Part shown: piece after piece, positions 25,812 through 32,612 of the stretch
How the letters are laid out: every line of letters starts with the position of its first letter
How positions within the stretch are numbered: position 1 is the stretch's first letter
From: CAYQQK01 sp964420065
GTDB lineage: Bacteria > Bacillota > Dethiobacteria > DTU022
DNA length: 64,000 nt
Direction of reading: 5' to 3'
Assembly: GCA_964420065.1 (NCBI GenBank)
Contig: CAYQQK010000008.1
Coordinates: 1-64,000, forward strand
Notes under the pieces: model-generated
Told to the model about the DNA's origin: nothing
What the model saw: only the letters and a program-made list of their open reading frames with translations
Database searches by the model: none
Made by a program: the position numbers and the translations under genes

Positions 25812-27290
25812 CTAGTAAGCGCGTGCGAAACAGGCGATGGATGATGCTTTTTGACCGCAGGCCAGGCAGGGCCCCTCGACCGGCGACCCCTGGTCAAATG
25901 GAATACAGCGAATAGTCGCTTTCGTTTCATCCTTTATTTTCGCTTCACAGGCATCATGACCGCACCAGGGAGCCAGATAAAAGCCCCGTTCCGTTTCCAT
26001 AATCCGGGTGAATGCAGCGTAGTCCGAACCGCGACGGGTGTTGGCTGCGCGAAAGGCGAGGGCCCTTGTAAAAAGCTCTTGCTGGATCGTTTCGAGCAGC
26101 TCCGGCACTCGTTGGGAAAGCAGGTTTTCCGGAACTGTTTCTTTAAAACCGCTAGGCCGGCAAACCAGAACGGCCTGTTCTTTTTCAAGATCCCGCGGCC
26201 CGATCTCGATCCGCAGTGGAACCCCCTTCATTTCCCACTGATTAAACTTCCACCCCGGAGAATATTCGATCCGGTCATCCAGCTCGACGCGTACTCCCTT
26301 TTCGACAAGAACGGCGGCAACGCGGCGCACTGCCGTCAGTACTCTTTCCTGCGTTTTTTTCGAAAATATCGGAACTATGACCACCTGAAACGGGGCCATG
26401 CGGGGAGGCAATACCAGGCCGCGATCGTCGCCGTGCACCATGATCAAGGCTCCGATGAGACGGGTGGAAACGCCCCACGAAGTCTGCCAGACATACTTGA
26501 GCCGGTCATCCTGGTCCAGAAAAACAATATTGAAAACCCGGGCAAAATGCTGTCCAAGGTTGTGAGAAGTGCCGGCCTGGAGGGCACGGCCGTCGCTCAT
26601 CAGCGCTTCGACGGAATAGGTACGCTGGGCACCGGCAAACTTTTCGCGTTCGGTTTTACGCCCTGTCAACACCGGTATGGCCATTTCTGTTTCAAGAAAC
26701 TCACGATACACGTCGAGCATTTTCAGGGTTTCAACCTCGGCTTCCTCCCCGGTGCGATGGCAAGTATGCCCTTCCTGCCAAAGAAATTCGGACGTGCGCA
26801 AAAAAGGGCGAGTTGACTTTTCCCAACGCACCACATTGCACCACTGGTTAACCAACACCGGCAGATCGCGCCAGGACTGGACCCAGCGGGAATAGAAATC
26901 ACAAATAATCGCCTCGGAAGTCGGGCGGATGGCCAGCGGTTCAGCCAGGGTTTCTTCACCGCCCCTGGTCACCCAGGCCACCTCAGGGACAAACCCTTCA
27001 ACGTGATCCGCCTCTTTCTGGAGTAACGCCTGCGGAATAAATAGAGGAAAATAGGCGTTCCGATGGCCGGTCGCTTTAATGCGGCGGTCCAACAATTTCT
27101 GGATCCTTTCCCAGATCGCAAAACCGTACGGCCGGATGGCCATACACCCCTTGACCGGAGCATAGTCCATCATTTCGGTTTTGAGGATTACATCGATATA
27201 CCACTGGGAATAGTCTTCAGCACGAGGGGTTATTTCCTTCACAAATTCTTGATCCGGCCTGCCCTTCGCCTCGTCCGGTTGCCGGTTCAT
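25812..27290 (-). CDS. proS: Prolyl-tRNA synthetase, archaeal/eukaryotic type
   Basis: This class II enzyme charges tRNA-Pro and has 492 residues, the short form without the large insertion domain of the classical bacterial type. Class II motifs are visible: GCMAIRPYGFAIWE (motif 1), VVRWEKSTRPFLRTSEFLWQEGHT (motif 2) and the motif 3 region around STRLIGALIMVHGDDRG. The anticodon-binding domain and the C-terminal zinc-like domain (WCGHDACEAKIK..C..C) end with the characteristic tyrosine. GGAGG lies 11 bases before the ATG. The cyclo-ligase gene follows after 11 bases. Confidence 0.95.
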   Translation of the reverse strand: MNRQPDEAKGRPDQEFVKEITPRAEDYSQWYIDVILKTEMMDYAPVKGCMAIRPYGFAIWERIQKLLDRRIKATGHRNAYFPLFIPQALLQKEADHVEGFVPEVAWVTRGGEETLAEPLAIRPTSEAIICDFYSRWVQSWRDLPVLVNQWCNVVRWEKSTRPFLRTSEFLWQEGHTCHRTGEEAEVETLKMLDVYREFLETEMAIPVLTGRKTEREKFAGAQRTYSVEALMSDGRALQAGTSHNLGQHFARVFNIVFLDQDDRLKYVWQTSWGVSTRLIGALIMVHGDDRGLVLPPRMAPFQVVIVPIFSKKTQERVLTAVRRVAAVLVEKGVRVELDDRIEYSPGWKFNQWEMKGVPLRIEIGPRDLEKEQAVLVCRPSGFKETVPENLLSQRVPELLETIQQELFTRALAFRAANTRRGSDYAAFTRIMETERGFYLAPWCGHDACEAKIKDETKATIRCIPFDQGSPVEGPCLACGQKASSIACFARAY

Positions 27291-27394
27291 TTCATGATCA
27301 ACCTCCCTCCGATAACCTGAACCTTATCCCGTAACGCAGTATAACACAACACGAGCAAAAATTGCACCACGGTCGTGGGGCTGGGTTTTATTCG

Positions 27395-27640
27395 ATCCAT
27401 TGCGACCCCTCCGAGCCGTCCACAGGGTGACAACACAATTCCTACCTTGTTGCCTTGGCCTGATAAAGGGCTTGATCAAGCCCTTCTTAAAATGCTTTCA
27501 CCGTTGGTATCTATACCCGCAGTGCCAAAAGCAGCCGTCACCCCGATACTCGCCGTCAAGCAAATTCCATGTTTCCCTTGAGTTACTTTCATGCCGGCTA
27601 CGGTCTCCAGGAATTGCTACGCCGCATGATTAAAGCCGCA
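27395..27640 (-). pseudogene. Remnant of a GGDEF (diguanylate cyclase) domain
   Basis: In the otherwise gene-free 27291-27794 interval the minus strand encodes the C-terminal third of a GGDEF domain in pieces: ICLTASIGVTAAFG, then ESILRRA in one frame, DQALYQAK in a second and QQGRNCVV in a third. No start and no GGDEF motif remain. A perfect 20-base palindrome (27466-27485, centre CTTGATCAAG) falls at one frame break. The piece is too decayed to function. Confidence 0.6.
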
Positions 27641-27701
27641 TAATCGATGTTCCATTCTGCCAAGGCTGAAAGAATATGTATGATTCCGACAAAGGGAGAC
27701 A

Positions 27702-27752
27702 GAGAAGCATTGCTCAAGCCACCCCATTTTTTTTTAGATATTCATGCTTCTC
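27702..27752. repeat. Short inverted repeat beside the GGDEF remnant
   Basis: GAGAAGCAT (27702-27710) and its complement ATGCTTCTC (27744-27752) flank a stretch with a run of nine T. It could be a hairpin acting on the upstream minus-strand gene, or a scar of a lost element. I see nothing else here. Confidence 0.3.
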
Positions 27753-27794
27753 CATTTGAGCCCAGTACCCCAAGCACCCCCAATCTCGTGCTGT

Positions 27795-28658
27795 CTAGGT
27801 CTGCAACAACGCCCCGGCGGGCTCCGACAGCTCCGTCTCCTCCACCCGGTTCATTTGACAGAAATAATCAAAAAACCGCTGGGCATGCTCCCGTTCCCGC
27901 AGCTCCTTTTTGACCGCAATGATATCTCGTAAGATTTGAGCCATCCAGATATTATCAAAATACCGGTGTCGCCCCGTATTCCAGGTCATCCGGTGCGGGT
28001 ACCCCTTGTTGAGGTAGTAATTCCAAAAGAATAAACCTTCTGATTCCCCTTGTGAAAGGCGCATTTTGAATTCTGAGTGCGCCGGGATATATCCATCGGT
28101 GCATCTCCTGCTGTTAAAAAATTCGTTTACCATGAATACGCCCACAATGCGTCTTTCCTTCTCCGGCGTATCGGAATCCCTGATCGTTAACAGGCAGGCA
28201 CTATTCGAGCCGACCAGGGCCAGTCGTTTCGGCTGGCCTTTTTTCCGGCCACTTTTGATCTCACCGGTAAAAACATTCCACTCGGAAAAGATTTCATCCA
28301 GTTCCTGCGGCTCACACCAAAAAACTGATTGTGACCGCGGGTGTATTTTACGGGTTTTTTGTCTTCTAGCCCGTTTTTCCCGTTCCAGGAGATGCCGCCG
28401 TTTTATATTTTGCAAGGTTCTTAATTCGATCTGTCTCTGTTTTTCCGCCTTGCGCTCTTCTTCCTGTATTTTTACCAATTTTTCAACAAAATTCGCTGCT
28501 CTTTGATCAACCAGGGTCAAAAATGGTCCAAACGCATCGGGAAATACAAATTTTTTATTCCCGGACGGAAAATTGATTCTCACATATGAGCCGTCGCACC
28601 TCACAACCTTACCCTTGCCGAAAATTTTGTGCGTGACCTGTTTGTTGATTAAATCCAT
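27795..28658 (-). CDS. Conserved protein of unknown function with N-terminal HKxFGxGxV module
   Basis: This 287-residue protein starts with ATG 28658, preceded by GGGGGGAA. Residues 1-45 form a small beta module (VTHKIFGKGKVVRCDGSYVR, then INFPSGNKKFVFP) of the kind seen in various nucleic-acid-related proteins. A charged coiled coil (about 60-105, rich in E, K and R) follows. The C-terminal half contains HRMTWNTGRHRYFDN and a WC-E-P-E segment and looks like a separate globular domain. No catalytic motif is recognised. It stands alone between a GGDEF remnant and the divergent RemA-like gene. Confidence 0.6.
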   Translation of the reverse strand: MDLINKQVTHKIFGKGKVVRCDGSYVRINFPSGNKKFVFPDAFGPFLTLVDQRAANFVEKLVKIQEEERKAEKQRQIELRTLQNIKRRHLLEREKRARRQKTRKIHPRSQSVFWCEPQELDEIFSEWNVFTGEIKSGRKKGQPKRLALVGSNSACLLTIRDSDTPEKERRIVGVFMVNEFFNSRRCTDGYIPAHSEFKMRLSQGESEGLFFWNYYLNKGYPHRMTWNTGRHRYFDNIWMAQILRDIIAVKKELREREHAQRFFDYFCQMNRVEETELSEPAGALLQT

Positions 28659-28751
28659 GTCATACTTTCCCCCCATGTTTTACTGATGCAGGCACCCCCC
28701 CGGTGCCACTACCATTATAACACCAACGTACCGGCAGTTCAAAATTTTGTA

Positions 28752-28779
28752 TTGACATTCCCGTCAATCCTGTTATAAA
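28752..28779 (+). promoter_or_regulatory. Promoter of the RemA-like gene
   Basis: TTGACA (28752-28757) and TATAAA (28774-28779) are separated by 16 bases. The -35 is half of a small inverted repeat (TTGAC..GTCAA), a possible operator. The leader to the start codon is about 180 bases and AT-rich, with no gene in it. Confidence 0.65.
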
Positions 28780-28966
28780 ATTAAAGTTTCACTTTTTCGA
28801 AAGTCGATTATTCCGTTGCTCCAGGCTCCATCACGAAATCATTAAAGCAGTCGTTCATTGCGATGCGCGATAAATAACGAAGGATAAAAAAGAGGAAACT
28901 ATAAGTATAAAAGGAAAAATAGAACAAGATGTCCATACGCTATTAAAACCAAGGGATGTGAGCCTG

Positions 28967-29335
28967 ATGGAAGTTCGGGAAAATGTAATTGTCCCTTTAG
29001 GTTATGGCAAGTACGCCCGGGCCGACAAAATTATCGCGCTGGAACCGATTGAAGACGAACGCGGGCCGGGCCGGCGCACCCTGGTTTATGTGGAGCAAAT
29101 GCCAAACCCGATTATTGCTTCGCGAACGGAACATGCCATTGTTGGAAACATGGTTCAAACCCCAAAAGAAGTACTGGAGGCAACGGCAGCCCTGGAACTG
29201 TTGCAGGATCTCTGCGACGACATCAGCCGGGTTGGCCCGATGTTGAGAACCAGTATCAAAAAAGAAGCCGCCCTCGATTTAAACCAGATCGAAGGCAAAA
29301 TCAAAGAAATCCTGGAATGCGAATCAAGGGATTAG
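28967..29335 (+). CDS. RemA-like (DUF370-related) DNA-binding regulator
   Basis: This 122-residue protein has an N-terminal half resembling RemA, the biofilm-matrix regulator of Bacillus: PLGYGKYARADKIIALEP, then GRRTLVYVEQ and ASRTEHAIVGNMVQTPKEV. The C-terminal half is a helical extension not found in the roughly 85-residue RemA. The ATG at 28967 is preferred because AAGGGA lies at a normal distance; a GTG three codons earlier is possible. A role in DNA binding is inferred from weak similarity only. Confidence 0.5.
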   Translation: MEVRENVIVPLGYGKYARADKIIALEPIEDERGPGRRTLVYVEQMPNPIIASRTEHAIVGNMVQTPKEVLEATAALELLQDLCDDISRVGPMLRTSIKKEAALDLNQIEGKIKEILECESRD

Positions 29336-29381
29336 CGGATCAAGGGGACGGTGATATTTTTACGAGAAAACATGATCTCGT

Positions 29382-29845
29382 CTATGATCGTCTGGAGGAA
29401 GGAAAATCTTTGCCCCGGGATGCTTTTTCCAGCCAGCCCATCCTGGTCCCCTTGATCGCATCAATTGCAGAACTGTACGGTTTAAGATCCAGCAACGGAG
29501 ACCGGTCGAGGGCATCGAGGCCCTTCACGATCAAAATGTTGCCCTTTCGTGCAACCAATTCGGCAATGCAAAAAGCAACAGGGTTGGGACGATTCGGGGA
29601 CCTGGTGGCAAAAACCCCGTGGGGCTTATCGTCCCATGGTGTATGTGCCTGAAGCAATTTTCGGTCCGCCCGGTGACACCAGTAGAGTACAATCAGATGC
29701 GTAACCGTCTCCACATCTTTCATTGCCGGTAAAATTCGGGCAAGATGGTGATCTCCGAAAGGTTTTCATCTTTCCTGCCCTGGAAAGGGGCATTTCCACT
29801 ATTCCTGAAAGGAGAGTGGATAATCCCGATTCGGGTTAAATGCAT
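29382..29845 (-). pseudogene. TrmO/TsaA-family tRNA methyltransferase, frameshifted
   Basis: TrmO methylates N6-threonylcarbamoyladenosine in tRNA. The 5' frame starts with ATG 29845 behind AAAGGAG and encodes the typical N-terminus (TRIGIIHSPFRNSG, then ITILPEF). It hits TGA near 29722. The rest continues in another frame from about 29724: VTHLIVLYWCHRAD, then HGVFATRSPNRPNPVAF and a normal C-terminus. Together they make a protein of about 154 residues, right for the family. The break is near 29724-29730 and needs a net one- or two-base change. Confidence 0.8.
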
Positions 29846-29972
29846 CAAGGGCACTCCTTTATCCTACGGCTGCATGCGCCGTTTCCGGCAATTTTTTTTA
29901 ATTATACCATGAACAATCCCGGGTTTTTCCGCGTTGCAAGAATGACCGCCCTTGCCGGTAAAAGAGATGGAT

Positions 29973-29989
29973 GCAGGTTTTTAACCTGC
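29973..29989. repeat. Short intergenic palindrome
   Basis: GCAGGTT-TTT-AACCTGC lies in the 213-base gap between trmO and the HAD gene. It has no T-run and resembles the palindromes at 10739 and 32459 in its T/A-rich centre. Confidence 0.45.
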
Positions 29990-30058
29990 CCGCGAGGAAT
30001 GACATGGCGATAAACGGGGCCGCCGATACTATTACCATTCTTAGGGAAGTGACTGGAA

Positions 30059-30745
30059 ATGCGCTATACCACCTATATTTTTGATTTTGATTATACCTTG
30101 GGTGATGCCACCCCGGGTGTAATTGAATCGACAAATTTCGCCCTGGGAAGGATGGGTTTTCCTGCAGCCCTCCGGGAGGCAATAAGACGAACGGTAGGCA
30201 TGCCGTTGCCGGATGCTTTCACCTTTCTTACCGGAAACGCCAAACCGAAACTGAAATCGTTGTTTGTTGATCTATTTCTAAAAAGGGCGGAAGAGGTTAT
30301 GACCGGGAGCACGGAGTTGTTTGCAGATACTATTAAGGTGTTGAATCTGCTCAAGGCAAACGGCGCCGGTCTAGGAATAGTATCGACCAAACATAGACGC
30401 AGACTTTTGCAGATTCTTGACAAATTCGGCATCGATCACCTTTTTGACGTAATTGTTGGTGGAGATGATGTCAAATCCTGCAAACCCGATCCCGAGGGTT
30501 TGTTCCAGGCCATGGCATCGCTGGGTGTCACAAGGCAAAACGTCCTTTACACCGGGGATAGCATTATCGATACCAAGACAGCCAAGAACGCCGGTGTGGA
30601 TTTTGTTGCCGTAACCACCGGAACAACTGGAAAAGAAGCATTTCTCCCTTACCCCCATATTGCAGTCATTGATTCCCTCTCCGATCTCCTTGAAGTGATC
30701 AAAACTGAAGGAGGTTCATGCAAAAATAGGGTACCGGATTTGTAA
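30059..30745 (+). CDS. HAD-family phosphatase, phosphoglycolate phosphatase-like
   Basis: This 228-residue HAD hydrolase has motif I FDFDYTLGD with the nucleophile and acid aspartates near residues 9-11. A helical cap follows, then motif II IVSTKHR, motif III around KPDPEG and motif IV YTGDSIIDTKTA. The family dephosphorylates small metabolites such as phosphoglycolate or beta-phosphoglucose; the substrate cannot be fixed from the sequence. AGGGAAG lies before the ATG. It stands alone. Confidence 0.85.
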   Translation: MRYTTYIFDFDYTLGDATPGVIESTNFALGRMGFPAALREAIRRTVGMPLPDAFTFLTGNAKPKLKSLFVDLFLKRAEEVMTGSTELFADTIKVLNLLKANGAGLGIVSTKHRRRLLQILDKFGIDHLFDVIVGGDDVKSCKPDPEGLFQAMASLGVTRQNVLYTGDSIIDTKTAKNAGVDFVAVTTGTTGKEAFLPYPHIAVIDSLSDLLEVIKTEGGSCKNRVPDL

Positions 30746-30850
30746 GAGGTAGCTGGGCGACGGGAAGGGGCTACCTGTCATGGTTAAACACTTGCTGATA
30801 CGGCATTCGGCGAGCGGGACTTAAAAACAAGGCCCCTGGGGAAATACAAA

Positions 30851-30877
30851 CCGGATGGCCCCTGCAGGATCATCCGG
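30851..30877 (-). terminator. Terminator after the flavodiiron protein gene
   Basis: CCGGATG and CATCCGG form a seven-base stem with a 13-base loop. The minus strand continues TTTGTATTT, suiting the end of the flavodiiron transcript; on the plus strand TTT follows, so it may also stop the HAD transcript. Confidence 0.6.
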
Positions 30878-30897
30878 CTTTCCCCTATTCGTTCTTA

Positions 30898-32100
30898 TCA
30901 TTCTTGAATACCCGGCGTCAATTTGCGGGCCAGGTCCCGGCCCCACTGATAGCAACTTTTGAATTCGCCGGCATCGGGTACCCAGGGCACTTCCAACCCT
31001 GCCCCGGCAAGGGTTAAACCGGCCGCCTCAAGCTTCGCTTCGATCGCCTTGACCGCTCCTTTGCTCCAGCCGTATGAACCGAAGGCAGCCCCAAGACGGT
31101 TGACCGGTTTCAACCCGGTCAGTTCATCCAGAAACGGTGAGAGCACAGAAAGATAATGCCGGTGGACCGTTGGTGAACCGACCACCAGCAGGCGCGACTG
31201 AAGCAATTCGGTAAAGATGTTATTCGTGTCGCGAATCGAAATTTTGAACACGTTTGCAGCAACTTTTTCTGCCGCCATACCCTCGACGATCGTGCGGGCC
31301 ATGGCGGCGGTGCTCCCCCACATCGTATCGTAAACCACAACCGCCCTGGGTTGCCATTCGCCCGAGGCCCAGCGGAGGTAAGCTTCGATTATCTGCCCCG
31401 GGTTATCCCGCCAGATCACGCCGTGAGCGGGAGCGATCATGGAAATGGGGATATTCAGGGCGTTAACTTCTTCCAATTTCTTGAGTACCAGACTGCTTAA
31501 CGGGTAGAGGATGTTGGCATAGTAACGGGACGCTTCCTCCATGACCAGTTTGTTCTCCACCTGGTCGTCAAACCGGAAGTTGCCGGCCAGGTGTTGGCCA
31601 AAAGCGTCGTTGGGCATCAGCAGCGCTTCTTCCTTGACATAGGTGAACATACTATCCGGCCAGTGAAGCATGGGCGCTTCAATAAAACTTAAAGTGTGTT
31701 TCCCCAGCGACAGCGTCGTGCCGGTTTCTACCACCCGGTAATCCCAATCCCCGAAGTAATGCTTGAACAGGCCCTCCTTGCCCCTGGCGGTACAGAATAT
31801 CTTTGCCCCGGGGGCCAGCTTCATCAATTCAGGCAGTGCTCCGGAATGATCTGTTTCGACATGATTGATCACGATGTAATCGATCCGGGAAGGATCGATT
31901 AATTTTCGGATCCGTGCCAACATTTCACCGGCAAAAGGAGCGTAAACCGTATCCACCAGGGTCACTTTTTCGTCCATGATGAGATAACTATTGTAAGTTG
32001 TGCCGCGATGAGTTCCGTAAATGGGCCCATGAAAATAACGCATATCCCAATCCACCGCGCCAACCCAGAAAATGTTTTCCTTGACCGCAACCGGCTCCAT
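30898..32100 (-). CDS. fprA: Flavodiiron protein (A-type flavoprotein, FprA)
   Basis: This 400-residue protein has a beta-lactamase-like N-terminal domain with the diiron ligands HVETDHSG (His80, Glu82, Asp84, His85) and a C-terminal flavodoxin domain beginning VVVYDTMWGSTAAMART. Flavodiiron proteins reduce O2 to water, or NO to N2O, using reduced F420, rubredoxin or similar donors, and protect anaerobes. No rubredoxin gene is adjacent. It is preceded by a strong AAGGAGG site and faces away from the ATPase riboswitch. Confidence 0.94.
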   Translation of the reverse strand: MEPVAVKENIFWVGAVDWDMRYFHGPIYGTHRGTTYNSYLIMDEKVTLVDTVYAPFAGEMLARIRKLIDPSRIDYIVINHVETDHSGALPELMKLAPGAKIFCTARGKEGLFKHYFGDWDYRVVETGTTLSLGKHTLSFIEAPMLHWPDSMFTYVKEEALLMPNDAFGQHLAGNFRFDDQVENKLVMEEASRYYANILYPLSSLVLKKLEEVNALNIPISMIAPAHGVIWRDNPGQIIEAYLRWASGEWQPRAVVVYDTMWGSTAAMARTIVEGMAAEKVAANVFKISIRDTNNIFTELLQSRLLVVGSPTVHRHYLSVLSPFLDELTGLKPVNRLGAAFGSYGWSKGAVKAIEAKLEAAGLTLAGAGLEVPWVPDAGEFKSCYQWGRDLARKLTPGIQE

Positions 32101-32122
32101 AGGTTACGCCTCCTTCTTTTTT

Positions 32123-32142
32123 GGGGCGGTTTAACCCACCCC
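32123..32142. repeat. Imperfect GC-rich palindrome upstream of fprA
   Basis: GGGGCGGTTTAACCCACCCC is an imperfect inverted repeat in the fprA leader, similar in form to the palindrome at 10739. The stretch from here to the promoter at 32408 contains nothing else I can support. Confidence 0.35.
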
Positions 32143-32407
32143 TATTCTAATCTTAACTATAGCATATTTTACTATCCCGGGCTCGCCTCGGCAGGGCCCG
32201 GATGACAAGTCAAGATCCGGACCTATCGCTTTGTATTCCCGCTGGCTCCCATCCCCAATTAGACCAGCCCTTTCCTCCAACCGGGACGCCGGCTCCTTTC
32301 CTGCCCGCCAAGCGCCGTTGAATCAATGATCATTCTCCCGCAACCCGGCCGGTTTACGAAATTGCTGCCGCAAGGAAACGTCTCCTCGGCCGGTACGACC
32401 CATCCTG

Positions 32408-32436
32408 TTGACAGGCGGCGGAGGTTTCGGTAAGAT
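32408..32436 (+). promoter_or_regulatory. Promoter upstream of the yybP-ykoY-type leader
   Basis: TTGACA (32408-32413) and TAAGAT (32431-32436) are separated by 17 bases, placing the transcription start about seven bases downstream, right at the beginning of the riboswitch. Confidence 0.75.
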
Positions 32437-32443
32437 AAACAAA

Positions 32444-32580
32444 CAAAGGGGAGTAGCGGGCAGGATTTAACCTGCCGGGTGCGACCAACAGCACGGTAGC
32501 GATACCTGGTCCACCCCTTGCCCCCAGGCAGCAAGACCTTTGACCGGGTTAGACTACCCGTGGAAAGGGTCTTTCTATTT
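32444..32580 (+). promoter_or_regulatory. yybP-ykoY-type (Mn2+) riboswitch with terminator
   Basis: The leader has the family hallmarks: AAAGGGGAGTAG near the 5' end, a hairpin (GGCAGG/CCTGCC), CCAACA further on, and GGCAGCAAGACCTTTG at the 3' end. P1 pairs CAAAGG (32444-32449) with CCTTTG (32537-32542). The same CCTTT is also part of a terminator arm GACCTTT (32535-32541) that pairs with AAAGGGTC (32564-32571), enclosing CGGGT/ACCCG and followed by TTTCTATTT. P1 and the terminator exclude each other, so Mn2+ binding should favour read-through into the ATPase gene. yybP-ykoY RNAs are established Mn2+ sensors in front of P-type ATPases and TerC proteins. Confidence 0.8.
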
Positions 32581-32612
32581 CAGGCTGATCCAAGGATGGG
32601 GGGCTAAAGGCA

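Noticed and set aside
27291..27400. T-box leader before proS
   Set aside because: No T-box sequence (AGGGTGGNACCGCG-like) or antiterminator is present on the minus strand.
32259..32534. 91-codon minus-strand frame upstream of the ATPase
   Set aside because: It overlaps the promoter and riboswitch of the ATPase gene and has no protein-like pattern.
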